A model generated the notes under the pieces. The model had not been told where the DNA came from. It saw only the letters and a program-made list of their open reading frames with translations, and did not search any database. Of a DNA stretch of 64,000 nucleotides, positions 50,891 to 60,084 are shown in pieces; position 1 is the stretch's first letter; the number at the start of each line of letters is the position of its first letter. This DNA comes from JBMDXB01 sp048594885 (GTDB taxonomy: Bacteria; Acidobacteriota; Vicinamibacteria; Vicinamibacterales; 2-12-FULL-66-21): NCBI GenBank assembly GCA_048594885.1, contig JBMDXB010000062.1, forward strand, positions 1-64,000, written 5' to 3'. A program made the translations under genes and the position numbers.

Positions 50891-52053
50891 TGGTTAGCAG
50901 TCGCGAATTCGACCGCATTCTGAAGGCGCCGGCAGGATCGTTCTTCCTGTTCGGCGTGCGCGGCGCCGGCAAGACCACATGGACCAGGCGGGCGTTCCCC
51001 CAGGCGCACGTCATCGATCTTCTGGACGAAGGACACTACCAGCACCTCGTACTGGATCCCAACGCGTTTCCGGCAGAACTCGCCACGATCCCGCCGCGCG
51101 TACCGATCATCATCGACGAAGTGCAGCGGTTCCCGCAGCTGCTCAACGAGGTGCATCGCGCCATCGAGCGCGATCGCCGCCGGTTCATCCTGCTCGGATC
51201 CAGCGCGCGGCGGCTCAAGACCGCAGGGACGAACATGCTCGGCGGCCGCGCGGTGCTGAAGACGATGTATCCACTGCTCCCGGCCGAACTCGGCGACACG
51301 TTCGATCCGATGACCGTGCTGAGATACGGCAGCATTCCGCTCGTGTGGACGGCGCCGGACCGCCGGTCCACGCTCGAGACCTACGTGCAGCTGTATCTCA
51401 AGGAGGAGATCCGCGGCGAGGCGATCGTGCGCAATCTGCCGGCGTTCGCGCGCTTTCTGCCGGTCGCGGCGCTGTTCCACGGCCAGGTCATCAACATCTC
51501 CGGGCTCGCGCGTGATGCGGCGACGTCACGCACAACCGTAGACGGATACCTGCAAATCCTGGAGGACACGCTCGTCGCTTTCCGGCTGCCGGCGTTCGAG
51601 GGCCGGTTGCGGGTGCGCGAGCGGAAGCACCCGAAGCTCTATTGGGTCGATCCCGGCATCGTCCGCGCGGCGAAGCGCCAGCTCGGCCCCGTGACGGCGG
51701 AGGAAAAGGGCCCGCTCCTGGAAGGCTATGTTCTGACGCTGCTGCGGGCGCACAACGAAGTGGACGACGTGTACGAGGACATCGCGTACTGGTCGCCCGC
51801 CCAAGCGATCGCCACGGAAGTGGATTTCGTGCTGCGGCGCGGCCAGGAGTATCTCGCCGTCGAAGTGAAGGCGCGGCCTCGCGTCGCGGCGCCCGAGCTG
51901 ACGGGCCTGCGTGCGATCGTGGATCTGCCGCGCCTGGTCCGGCGCGTCGTCGTCTATCTCGGCCCGCGCGCGCTGCGGACCGCGGATGGCATCGACATCT
52001 GGCCGTTCGGCCGATTCGCTGACGCCGTGGCGAACGGCGCGCTGTGGCCGTGA
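50890..52053 (+). CDS. AAA ATPase with DUF4143 domain
   Basis: This 387-residue protein has a Walker A (GVRGAGKTTW), a Walker B-like IIIDEVQRFP and sensor FILLGSSARRLK, then the C-terminal DUF4143 part (YVQLYLKEEIRGEA, TEVDFVLRRGQEYLAVEVKA) with a PD-(D/E)XK-like E..D..ExK pattern. These ATPases are widespread, solitary and of unsettled function. The start abuts a perfect palindrome. No partner gene is near. Confidence 0.85.
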   Translation: MVSSREFDRILKAPAGSFFLFGVRGAGKTTWTRRAFPQAHVIDLLDEGHYQHLVLDPNAFPAELATIPPRVPIIIDEVQRFPQLLNEVHRAIERDRRRFILLGSSARRLKTAGTNMLGGRAVLKTMYPLLPAELGDTFDPMTVLRYGSIPLVWTAPDRRSTLETYVQLYLKEEIRGEAIVRNLPAFARFLPVAALFHGQVINISGLARDAATSRTTVDGYLQILEDTLVAFRLPAFEGRLRVRERKHPKLYWVDPGIVRAAKRQLGPVTAEEKGPLLEGYVLTLLRAHNEVDDVYEDIAYWSPAQAIATEVDFVLRRGQEYLAVEVKARPRVAAPELTGLRAIVDLPRLVRRVVVYLGPRALRTADGIDIWPFGRFADAVANGALWP

Positions 52054-52056
52054 CGG

Positions 52057-52989
52057 CTACTCGATGATGTTCTTCACCACGAACCAGACGTTGGCCGGGC
52101 GCTCGGCGAGGCGGCGCATGTACCACGGGAACCAGTACTCGCCGTAGCTGATGAGGACGCGCAGCGGCTGGCGGGCGGCGGCGAGCTTCAACTGCACGTT
52201 GCGCTGGATGCCGTAGAGCATCGCGAACTCGTACGACTCGCGCGGCACGTTGTTCTGCGCGATGTACGCCTGCATGCGGTTGATGAGCGCCTCGTCGTGG
52301 GTGCCGATGTGCAGGCGGCATCCCGCCTGTCGCGCGTCGTCGGCCAGCACGCGCACGCACATGCGGTAGAAGTTCTCGTCCACGTCCGCCTTGTTCGGCA
52401 TCGCGATCTCCGGCGGCTCGAGATACGCGCCCTTCACCATCCGGATCGTGATGCCCAGCGGGATCAGCGACTCGATGTCCTTCGCCGTGCGATGCAGATA
52501 CGCCTGGATGGCGACGCCGATGCGAGTCGTCTTCTGCCGCGCCCGGCGCACCAGCTCGAGCGTCGGATCGACGTAGGGCGAGCCCTCCATGTCGATGGCC
52601 ACGATGCTGTCGCCGCGCTCGGCGGCGCGATCGAGCAGCCGCTCCAAGTTGCGGTAGCAGAGGTCGGCGTCGAGATCGAGGCCGAGCTGCGTCGGTTTGA
52701 TCGAGATCTGCGAGTCGAGTCCGGACGCGGCGATCCGGTCGATCACGTCGAGGTAGTGACGCGTCACCGCCTCGGCCTCGCCCGCGTTGGTGACGTTCTC
52801 TCCCAGTCGCGTGAGCGTCGTCGCGATGCCGAGCGGCTGCTGTTCGGCGGCCGCCCTGAGCGCGTCCTCGACATGCTCGCCGGGCATGAACCGCGAGACC
52901 GACCGCCGCACGAACGCGTATTTCGTCGCGCGCTCTCGCATCCACGTATTCGTTGACGCCGCGAGCAGCGCCTTGCGCATCAGACCCAT
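52057..52989 (-). CDS. Proline dehydrogenase
   Basis: This 310-residue FAD enzyme shows the PRODH barrel motifs ISIKPTQLGLDLD, IRMVKGAYLEPPE, THDEALI, YEFAMLYGIQ and the end motif LISYGEYWFPWYMRRL. It oxidises proline to pyrroline-5-carboxylate at the membrane. It is monofunctional (no P5C dehydrogenase part). It is in an operon directly after an SDR gene with no gap and after a DapA-like gene. Confidence 0.88.
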   Translation of the reverse strand: MGLMRKALLAASTNTWMRERATKYAFVRRSVSRFMPGEHVEDALRAAAEQQPLGIATTLTRLGENVTNAGEAEAVTRHYLDVIDRIAASGLDSQISIKPTQLGLDLDADLCYRNLERLLDRAAERGDSIVAIDMEGSPYVDPTLELVRRARQKTTRIGVAIQAYLHRTAKDIESLIPLGITIRMVKGAYLEPPEIAMPNKADVDENFYRMCVRVLADDARQAGCRLHIGTHDEALINRMQAYIAQNNVPRESYEFAMLYGIQRNVQLKLAAARQPLRVLISYGEYWFPWYMRRLAERPANVWFVVKNIIE

Positions 52990-53781
52990 CTACAGCACGC
53001 TCCGGATCAGACCGCCGTCCACCTGCACGGTCGCGCCGGTCATGTAGGAGGCCGCGTCAGACAGCAGGAACGCGCCGACCCGGCCGAACTCGTCCGGGTC
53101 GCCGTAGCGGGCGAGCGGAATCATCTTCTCCGATCGCGCCTTCGCCTCCTGCGGCGTGATCCCCTGCTTGCGCGCGTTGATCTCGTCGAGCTGGCGCACG
53201 CGGTCGGTGTCGATGCGGCCGGGAACGATCTGGTTGACGCGAATCTTCATCGGCGCCAGCTCGATGGCGAGCGTCTTGGCGAGCGCCGACACGGACGCGC
53301 GCAGCACGGTCGAGAGGCCGAGATTCGGAATCGGCTCCTTCACCGACGCCGACGTGGACACGAGGATCGCGCCGCCGCCGCGCGTCTCCATCTGCGGCAC
53401 CGCCGCGCGCACCATGCGGAGCGCGCTGAACAGCAGCAGATCCGCGGCGTCCTGCCACGCGCGATCGTCGAACGAGATCGCCGCGCCGGCCTGCGGCCCG
53501 CCCGAGTTCGTCATCAGCGCGTCGATGCCGCCGAAGCGATCGGCCGAGGCCTTCACCCACGCGTTGATCCCGCCGGCGGACCGCACGTCGAGGGCCGTCG
53601 CCATCACCTGCGCGCCGGTCTCCTGCTCGATGCGCGACGCGGCGTCGCGAATCGACGCCTCATCGCGCGACGCGATGGAGACGAGCGCACCTTCGGCTGC
53701 AAGCGCGCGCGCGACGGCGTATCCCAATCCTTTGCTCGCGCCGGAGATCAGCGCGACTTTGCCGCTCAGTCCAAGATTCAT
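52990..53781 (-). CDS. SDR oxidoreductase lacking the usual catalytic Tyr
   Basis: This 263-residue Rossmann protein has the GASKGLGYAVARAL cofactor motif, NSGG, and the STSASVKEP segment. The usual Y-x3-K is replaced by LSTVLRASVSALAK, keeping the Lys but with Ser/Thr/Arg where Tyr should be. This pattern is known from a divergent SDR group. It overlaps the DapA-like gene upstream by four bases and abuts the proline dehydrogenase gene downstream. Confidence 0.82.
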   Translation of the reverse strand: MNLGLSGKVALISGASKGLGYAVARALAAEGALVSIASRDEASIRDAASRIEQETGAQVMATALDVRSAGGINAWVKASADRFGGIDALMTNSGGPQAGAAISFDDRAWQDAADLLLFSALRMVRAAVPQMETRGGGAILVSTSASVKEPIPNLGLSTVLRASVSALAKTLAIELAPMKIRVNQIVPGRIDTDRVRQLDEINARKQGITPQEAKARSEKMIPLARYGDPDEFGRVGAFLLSDAASYMTGATVQVDGGLIRSVL

Positions 53782-54674
53782 GATGCTGTGCCGGTATCAA
53801 ACCACGCCATGACACGATCGAGCGCCTCACGGGTCGCCTGGTCGAGCGCCGAGGCGGGCGCGCGCGTCGCCGGGCTCGCGAGCGCGCCGCGGCGGTGCAG
53901 CACTTCCTTGCGGATGGCCATGCCGATGCCTTCCTGGAACTCGAAGCGCATCAGCGGCACGGCACGATAGAACACATCCGCCGCCCCGTCCACGTTGCCC
54001 GCGCGGAAGAGCGTCACGATCTTCACGAGGATCTCGGGGAACGCGAACCCGGTCATCGCGCCGGTGGCGCCCGCGAGCAATTCCTCGAGCAGGAAAACGC
54101 CGCCGAGGCCGCCGAAAATCCTCACCGGGAATTCGCTCTGCTCCAGAATCCGCGACGTCTTGAATGGCGTCGGCGGATCTTCGAGCTTGATCGTCCTGGC
54201 GCGCGGAATCTCCTTGGCGATGCGGGCGAGCAGCCACGGCTCCATCGCGAAGCCGGAGATCGGCGGGTAGTCCTGCACGACGATCTCGAGGTCGACCGCG
54301 TCCGCCAGCGTCTTGAAGTGACGGACGACCGCCTCCGAATTCAGCTTCGCCATGCGCGGCGGGCTGACCATGACGGCGTTCGCCCCGGCGCGCAGCGCAT
54401 GGCGACTGTGCTCGATGCACGTGCGCGTGCCTTCCGCCGTGGTTCCGGCGACGACGCCGATCCTGCCCGCCACGTGCTCGACGACAACGTCGAGGACACG
54501 CTGCCGCTCGGCGTCGGTCAGCCGCGCAACTTCCCCCGTGACGCCGAGCGCCGTGACGCCGTTGACGCCCGCCGCGACGAACAGATCGATGACGCGCCCG
54601 AGGCTCTCTTCGTCCAGGTCGCCGTTGGCCAGAAACGGCGTCGGCAGAACAGAATAGACCCCCTCGAGCGTCAC
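53778..54674 (-). CDS. DapA/NAL-family aldolase or dehydratase
   Basis: This 298-residue barrel protein is a second member of the dihydrodipicolinate-synthase family. Its Tyr (VVQDYPPISG) and Schiff-base Lys (TIKLEDPPTP) are present. The GVTGEV loop differs from the GTTGE of true DapA. With proline dehydrogenase and an SDR downstream, a hydroxyproline or amino/keto-acid breakdown role is more likely than lysine synthesis. The substrate is inferred only. Confidence 0.82.
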   Translation of the reverse strand: MTLEGVYSVLPTPFLANGDLDEESLGRVIDLFVAAGVNGVTALGVTGEVARLTDAERQRVLDVVVEHVAGRIGVVAGTTAEGTRTCIEHSRHALRAGANAVMVSPPRMAKLNSEAVVRHFKTLADAVDLEIVVQDYPPISGFAMEPWLLARIAKEIPRARTIKLEDPPTPFKTSRILEQSEFPVRIFGGLGGVFLLEELLAGATGAMTGFAFPEILVKIVTLFRAGNVDGAADVFYRAVPLMRFEFQEGIGMAIRKEVLHRRGALASPATRAPASALDQATREALDRVMAWFDTGTAS

Positions 54675-54761
54675 GCTGCCTCCTCGTTCGAAGCCCTCAT
54701 TGTTGATCGGAAGTCTGCCGCCGCCCTAAAGTCCGGCGCTGATGGGCCGATAGACGCGGAC

Positions 54762-55229
54762 ATGCGGCATCATCTCTCGACGTGGCTCGTCCTCGGCCTC
54801 GCCTGCTCCGCGGCGGCGGGCTGCGATCTGTTCAAGAAAGACACCGATTCGTCGACCCCGACGACGCCGACACCGTCCGGCAGCCTCGACGTGTTTGCCG
54901 GATCGTGGTCGTCGGCGACCGCCTCGACGCCGTCGACCGGCTGCGGCAACGTGACGTACACGGTGACGCCGGTCAACGCGACGACCGCGAACGTCACGTT
55001 CACGGCCACCTGCGCGGGCAGCATCCAGGTGACCGGCACGGGGAGCGGTACCGTCACCGGATCGACGCTCACCTGGAACGCTCAAGGGCTCGTCGGCCAG
55101 GGCGGCGTGAACTGCCCCTTCACGTTCAGCAACGGCCAGGCGGTGCAGGATCCCGGCGGGATCAAGGTCACCTACTCGGGAACCGTCTGCGGGATCCCGG
55201 TCAGCGGCACGGAAATCGTCAAGAAGTGA
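54762..55229 (+). CDS. Small lipoprotein
   Basis: This 155-residue protein has a lipobox (AAAGC), a Ser/Thr/Pro linker and a beta-rich domain with alternating Thr/Gly strands (YTVTPVNATTANVTFTATC). Its 3' end overlaps a four-helix-bundle relic on the other strand. Three further Cys may be paired. Unknown function. Confidence 0.65.
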   Translation: MRHHLSTWLVLGLACSAAAGCDLFKKDTDSSTPTTPTPSGSLDVFAGSWSSATASTPSTGCGNVTYTVTPVNATTANVTFTATCAGSIQVTGTGSGTVTGSTLTWNAQGLVGQGGVNCPFTFSNGQAVQDPGGIKVTYSGTVCGIPVSGTEIVKK

Positions 55230-55419
55230 ATGGGCAACGCTTTCGCTCGTTCCCCTGACCAAGGTCCAATTCGGTGAGGATCTCCAGCCAGTACTGGCTT
55301 TCGTCGGCCTCCTCGATCGCGATACCCAGCTTCGCTTTCTTCTCGGCCGGCGAGCGCCCACGACACGTGGCTCGATAATTGGCCCCGACGGAAGTGCCCG
55401 GCTGTTCGGGCCAGGTCAT
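55219..55419 (-). pseudogene. Relic of a four-helix-bundle (23S rRNA intervening-sequence type) protein
   Basis: GTSVGANYRATCRGRSPAEK and then KLGIAIEEADESQYWLEIL match the second half of the four-helix-bundle family as I know it (GTSVAANYRAACRARS, AKLGIVVEEADE). The first half and any proper start are missing, so it is a fragment. It overlaps the stop of the lipoprotein gene. Confidence 0.7.
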
Positions 55420-55648
55420 GCCAGTGGCGGATGCACAGCCGCGATCAGCAAGTCCAACCCTGCCGAATCAACGAGTTGCGGCGCCCAACGACGCCGACGC
55501 CGCAATTTCGCACAAATCCACGTTCCCGGAGATCTCGAATTCTCCACCATTCACCATTCACCATTCACCATTCACCATTCACCACTGACCACTCACGATT
55601 CTCAGGCCCGGAAGCAACGCGTCCGGGCCCCGGACCGTCTCATGCAGT
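55230..55648. other. 419-base gap with a gene relic and heptamer repeats
   Basis: The only contents seen are the four-helix-bundle relic (minus strand) and the CCATTCA repeats. The permease gene starts at 55649. Confidence 0.6.
55545..55595. repeat. Tandem CCATTCA heptamers
   Basis: Five exact or near-exact tandem CCATTCA units followed by CCACTGACCACTCAC, in the space before the permease gene. No inverted half. Another 'word' of the intergenic repeat class. Confidence 0.75.
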
Positions 55649-58126
55649 ATGCAGTCGCTGCGTGACGCCCTTCGCACGCTGACGGCGGCGCCCGTTGTTT
55701 CGCTGGTGGCGATCCTCTCGCTCGCGCTGGGCATCGGCGCGAACACGGCGATCTTTTCCATCCTCGACGGCCTCGTCCTGAAATCGCTGCCGGTCCGTGA
55801 TCCGCAGCGGCTTGCCTTGCTCGTGCAGGGCCACGGCCGCCCGAGTTCGTGGACCAACCCGATTTGGGAGCAGATCCGCGACCGGCAGACGCTCGGGGAC
55901 GGCGCGATCGCGTGGGGCCGGCCGCGGTTCAACCTCGCGCAGGCGGGCCAGACCGAGTTCGTCGACGGCCTCTACGTCAGCGGCCGGTTCTTCGACGTCC
56001 TCGGCGTCGGCGCTGTGCTCGGACGCCCTCTCAACGAACTCGACGACCGGCGGAACGGCGGAGACGACCCTGCGGTCGCCGTGATCGGGTATCGCTTCTG
56101 GCAGACGCGATTCGGAGGCGCCGGCGACATCCTCGGCAGAACGCTGACGTTGGACCGCGTGCCCTTCAGGATCGTCGGCGTCGCCCCACCCGGGTTCTTC
56201 GGGATCGATGTCGGGCGGGCGTTCGACGTCGCCGTGCCACTCGCCGCCGAGGCGCTTGTCGCCGGCCGCGACAGCCGGTTGGACCGGCGCTCGACGTGGT
56301 GGCTGAGCGTGTTGGTGCGCCTGCAGGAGGGCCAGACGATCGATCAGGCCGCCGCCGCGATTCGCGGTGTGCATCCACAGATCCGTGAAGCGACGATACC
56401 GGCAGATTCGCGGTCTCCGGAGCTGTACCTGCGGAACGCCTTCTCGTTCGTGCCGGCGGCAACGGGCGCGTCGAACTTGCGCAGCCGCTACCAACAGCCA
56501 CTGCTTGCCATCATGGCAATCGTCGCGGTCGTGCTCCTCATCGCCTGCGCCAACGTCGCCAATCTGCTGCTGGCGCGCGCCGCCGCACGGCGGCACGAGC
56601 TGAGCGTGCGGCTCGCGCTCGGCGCATCGCGCCTGCAGCTCGCGCGGCAGCTGCTGGTGGAGAGCCTGGCGCTCGCCGGGACCGGCGCCGCTGCGGGACT
56701 CCTGTTCGCGAGATGGGGCAGCCAACTGCTGGTCCACCAGCTCTCGACATCGACGAGCCTCGTCGTCCTGGATCTCTCGCTCGATTGGCGCGTGCTGGGC
56801 TTCACGGCGGCCGTGGCGATCGCGACGGCGATTGTGTTCGGCACGGCGCCTGCGTTCCGTGCCGCGCGCGTCGCGCCGATCGAGGCGATGAAGGAGCGGG
56901 GCCGCGGTCCGGCAGGCGCTGGCAAGTTCCACGCGGGCAACGCGCTGGTCGTCGCGCAGGTTGCGCTGTCGCTGATCCTGCTCGTCGCTGCCGGACTGTT
57001 CATCCGGACGTTCTGGTCGCTCGCCAGGCTCGACCTCGGATTCACGCCCGGCAGCGTGCTCATCGTAAACGTGGACGCACGCCGCAGTACCGTGAACCCG
57101 GCGGATCGCGCGACGCACTACGAACGGCTGCGCCGCGCCATCGCCGCGGTGCCCGGCGTCGCGGATGCGGCAGCGTCCGCTGTCACACCTGTGAGCGGCA
57201 GCACGTGGCAGTACGACATTCAGGTCCCCGGCGCAGCGGCGCTGCCCGGCGACGATCGCAACGTTCACCTCAACATCGTGACGCCGCGGTGGTTTGCCAC
57301 TTACGGCACGCCGATCCTCGCCGGCCGCGATTTCACGGACGCGGATCGCGGCCTCACACCGCGTGCGGCGGTGGTGAACGAGACGTTCGCCAGGAAGTTC
57401 CTGGCAGGGCGCAATCCGCTGGGACAGCCGCTCATCGAGCCGGGACGGCCGGGCCGCCAACCATGGCGCATGCAGATCGTAGGACTCGCTCGCGACGCCG
57501 TCTACCGCTCGCTGCGCGAGCCCGTTCCGCCGACGGTGTACGTGCCGCTCGCCGAGTTCGTGGACGAGATTCAGTTGCCTTGGATGTCCTCGATCAGTCT
57601 GAGCCTGCGCTCTGCCGGCGGCCGGCCCGAGGCGCTGACGCGCAGCGTTGCCGCCGCCATCCAGGACGTCGACCGCGATCTCGCGCTCACCTTCCGCCCG
57701 CTCGAAGAGCAGGTGAACGCGTCGTTGATCCAGGAACGACTCGTGGCGATGCTGTCGGGGTTCTTCGGCGCGCTGGCCGGACTGCTCGCCGCGATCGGCC
57801 TCTACGGCGTGACCTCGTACGGCGTAAGCCGCCGCCGCGCCGAAATCGGCATCCGCATGGCGCTCGGCGCCGCCCCGGCGGGTATCGTTCGGATGGTGTT
57901 GACGCGCGTTGCGGCGCTCGTCTTGGCCGGCATCGCGACTGGCGTGGCGGTCAGTGCGTGGGCCGCGAAGTTCGTCGCGACATTGCTCTTCGCACTGGAG
58001 CCCCGCGATCCGCAGACATTCGCGTTCGCCGCCGTCTTCCTCGTGGCGATCGGCCTGATCGCCGCCTGGCTGCCTGCCCGCCGCGCCGCACACGTTGACG
58101 CGGCGGAGGTCCTGCGCAGTTCGTGA
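55649..58126 (+). CDS. ADOP-type MacB-like permease
   Basis: This 825-residue protein is a second duplicated permease: LALGIGANTAIFSILDGLVL, FWQTRFGGAGDILGRTLTL, the FtsX-like VVLLIACANVANLLLARAAA, a second periplasmic half with NETFARKFLAGRNPLGQP and the end motif RRRAEIGIRMALGAAP. About eight membrane segments are expected. No ATPase adjacent. Confidence 0.9.
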   Translation: MQSLRDALRTLTAAPVVSLVAILSLALGIGANTAIFSILDGLVLKSLPVRDPQRLALLVQGHGRPSSWTNPIWEQIRDRQTLGDGAIAWGRPRFNLAQAGQTEFVDGLYVSGRFFDVLGVGAVLGRPLNELDDRRNGGDDPAVAVIGYRFWQTRFGGAGDILGRTLTLDRVPFRIVGVAPPGFFGIDVGRAFDVAVPLAAEALVAGRDSRLDRRSTWWLSVLVRLQEGQTIDQAAAAIRGVHPQIREATIPADSRSPELYLRNAFSFVPAATGASNLRSRYQQPLLAIMAIVAVVLLIACANVANLLLARAAARRHELSVRLALGASRLQLARQLLVESLALAGTGAAAGLLFARWGSQLLVHQLSTSTSLVVLDLSLDWRVLGFTAAVAIATAIVFGTAPAFRAARVAPIEAMKERGRGPAGAGKFHAGNALVVAQVALSLILLVAAGLFIRTFWSLARLDLGFTPGSVLIVNVDARRSTVNPADRATHYERLRRAIAAVPGVADAAASAVTPVSGSTWQYDIQVPGAAALPGDDRNVHLNIVTPRWFATYGTPILAGRDFTDADRGLTPRAAVVNETFARKFLAGRNPLGQPLIEPGRPGRQPWRMQIVGLARDAVYRSLREPVPPTVYVPLAEFVDEIQLPWMSSISLSLRSAGGRPEALTRSVAAAIQDVDRDLALTFRPLEEQVNASLIQERLVAMLSGFFGALAGLLAAIGLYGVTSYGVSRRRAEIGIRMALGAAPAGIVRMVLTRVAALVLAGIATGVAVSAWAAKFVATLLFALEPRDPQTFAFAAVFLVAIGLIAAWLPARRAAHVDAAEVLRSS

Positions 58127-58663
58127 TTACGGGTGGTAGTCCGCCGCCGCTTCCGCCGTGCTGACTACGTCGCGAGCGCCGGTTTTCTCGAGGATCTCCC
58201 GCGCGCGACGCGCCCACTCGCGATCGTCGCAGTGCACGGAGCACAGATAGCCGCCTTCACGCAGCCGTCCGGCGTAGCGCTTGGCCTCGATCTCGGGAAG
58301 GCCGGCGCCGACGAGACCGCCAATCAGACCGCCGGTCGCGCCCACCGCTCCCGCACCCGCAAGCGCCGCCACGATCGGACCTGCGGCAACGAGCGGACCG
58401 ATACCAGGAATCGCGAGCGCGCCGATGCCGACCAGCCATCCGAGCACGCCGCCGATCGCCGCGCCGGCGCCGGCGCCGGTTGCGGCGCCCTCCGGCGCTT
58501 TCGTGTTGATCACGTGCGCGAGGTCCTTCGTCGTCTTGTCGCGCTCGGGCAGCACGGCCGAGACGTCGCTCGCGCGGAAGCCGGCCGCCCGCAGCGCATC
58601 GAGACCCGCTTCGAGGGAGACGCGGTCGTTGTAGATACCAAACGCGGCAATATCTTTCGTCAT
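58127..58663 (-). CDS. Gly-zipper DUF1269-like stress protein
   Basis: This 178-residue protein begins with an amphipathic ferredoxin-like part (AAFGIYNDRVSLEAGLDAL, ASDVSAVLPERDK). A long Gly/Ala hydrophobic hairpin follows (GAGAGAAIGGVLGWLVGIGA, VGATGGLIGGLVGAGL) and then a C-terminal ferredoxin-like part. This matches the low-temperature or general stress proteins sometimes called DUF1269/17M-like. The start at 58663 (MTKDIAAFG) fits the family. Confidence 0.75.
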   Translation of the reverse strand: MTKDIAAFGIYNDRVSLEAGLDALRAAGFRASDVSAVLPERDKTTKDLAHVINTKAPEGAATGAGAGAAIGGVLGWLVGIGALAIPGIGPLVAAGPIVAALAGAGAVGATGGLIGGLVGAGLPEIEAKRYAGRLREGGYLCSVHCDDREWARRAREILEKTGARDVVSTAEAAADYHP

Positions 58664-58703
58664 CGGTGTCAAACCCCCGCTCTGATAGAGCATCATCTAT
58701 GCC

Positions 58704-59564
58704 GTGTTTTTGGCTGAGATCGACGTCGCCGCGCTCGCCCGCCGCCTTCCTTCCAACCCCCTGACACGCTTCGCTCCCGCGCCCACCGGCTGGCTGCATC
58801 TCGGACATGCACTCAACGCGTTGTACGTATGGCGCGTCACCGAAGCCCTCGGCGGCCGCGTGCTGCTGCGAATCGAGGATCACGATCGGACGCGATGCCG
58901 ACCGGAGTACGAACGCGGCATCCTCGAGGATCTCGAGTGGCTGGGATTTCGGGCGGATGCGCAGGCGCCGCGTCAGAGCGAGCGTGAAGCGGCTTACCGA
59001 AACGCGGTCGGCGTGTTACACGCGAAGGGACTTGTGTATGCCTGCGACTGCTCACGCCGCGAAATCGCCGCGAAAGCGGGAGACGCAACAGGCCAGTCCG
59101 AACGGCGGTATTCCGGACGCTGCCGCGATCGCGCGCTGCCGTTGGAGGATGGTTTCGGATGGCGCGTGCGCATCGATCCAGGGGAGGAGGTGTTCGACGA
59201 TGCGCGGCTGGGTTGGCAGGCGCAGGAGCCGGCGGCACAGTGCGGCGACGTGCTCATCCGCGACCGGCACGGCAACTGGACATATCAGTTCGCCGTGACC
59301 GTCGACGACTGGACGCAGGCGATCGACCTCGTGATCCGCGGCGCCGATCTCCGTGCCTCGACCGGACGGCAACTCCGGCTCGCACGTCTGCTCGGCCGCG
59401 AGACACCGCCGGTGTTTCTGCACCACGCGCTGGTGATGAAGTCGCCGGCGCAAAAGCTGAGCAAGTCGGACCGCGATACCGGGATCCGCGATCTGCGCGC
59501 ACGGGGATGGACCCGCGAACAGGTCTTGAACGGCGCGGCGTTCGGTAGCACGCTTGCATTCTGA
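58704..59564 (+). CDS. gluQ: Glutamyl-Q tRNA(Asp) synthetase
   Basis: This 286-residue protein is the catalytic half of a glutamyl-tRNA synthetase without the anticodon domain. It has the HIGH-like WLHLGHALNA, LLRIEDHDRTR, Zn-site Cys (YACDCSRRE, YSGRC) and KMSKS-like KLSKSD. This truncated form glutamylates queuosine in tRNA(Asp). Start is GTG. Divergent from the stress-protein gene with about 40 bases between. Confidence 0.9.
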   Translation: MFLAEIDVAALARRLPSNPLTRFAPAPTGWLHLGHALNALYVWRVTEALGGRVLLRIEDHDRTRCRPEYERGILEDLEWLGFRADAQAPRQSEREAAYRNAVGVLHAKGLVYACDCSRREIAAKAGDATGQSERRYSGRCRDRALPLEDGFGWRVRIDPGEEVFDDARLGWQAQEPAAQCGDVLIRDRHGNWTYQFAVTVDDWTQAIDLVIRGADLRASTGRQLRLARLLGRETPPVFLHHALVMKSPAQKLSKSDRDTGIRDLRARGWTREQVLNGAAFGSTLAF

Positions 59565-59585
59565 GGCCTGCACACGAGGTGTGAC

Positions 59586-60056
59586 ATGTTCAGAATCAGC
59601 TCACCAGCCTTTGCGGACGGCGCGGCAATCCCTGTGCGGCACACCTGCGACGGCGACGATGTGTCGCGGCAACTGACGTGGTCGGACGCGCCCGAGGGCA
59701 CGCGCTCCTTCGCGCTCGTCATGGACGATCCCGACGCCCCGCGCGGCACGTTCACGCATTGGGTCGTGTGGGACATCCCGCCCGACACGAACGAGCTCCC
59801 CGAACAGGTCGCGAACGGCACGATCGGCATCAGCGGCCGCAACAGCTTCGGTCGGACCGGCTACGGCGGTCCGTGCCCGCCGCCGGCACACGACGCGCAT
59901 CGCTACCGCTTCAGGCTGCACGCGCTCGACGTGCCGTCGCTCGGTCTCGCCGCCGGCGCGACGCGTGAGGAACTGGACGCGAAGATGACGAATCACATCA
60001 TCGCAACCGCGCAGATTGTCGGAAAGTACCGCCGTCAGCCGGTCGCCGCCCGATAA
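59586..60056 (+). CDS. YbhB/YbcL-like PEBP protein
   Basis: This 156-residue protein has the phosphatidylethanolamine-binding fold motifs DDPDAPRGTFTHWVVWDIP, GRNSFGRTGYGGPCPP and HRYRFRLHALD. It is cytosolic (no signal). Bacterial members are of uncertain role, bind small ligands and resemble Raf kinase inhibitor proteins. It follows the gluQ-like gene by 21 bases. Confidence 0.88.
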   Translation: MFRISSPAFADGAAIPVRHTCDGDDVSRQLTWSDAPEGTRSFALVMDDPDAPRGTFTHWVVWDIPPDTNELPEQVANGTIGISGRNSFGRTGYGGPCPPPAHDAHRYRFRLHALDVPSLGLAAGATREELDAKMTNHIIATAQIVGKYRRQPVAAR

Positions 60057-60084
60057 CCGCAGGGCGGAACTTCAGTTCCGCCGT

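Noticed and set aside
50890..52053. Toxin-antitoxin pair
   Set aside because: The DUF4143 ATPase stands alone; the neighbouring genes are an outer-membrane protein and proline dehydrogenase.
53778..54674. Second dapA for lysine synthesis
   Set aside because: The GVTGE loop and the proline dehydrogenase context argue for another substrate; true dapA is at 36812-37717.
55640..58093. 817-codon open frame opposite the permease gene
   Set aside because: It is a mirror of the codon bias of the permease gene; no domain, ribosome-binding site or protein-like pattern.
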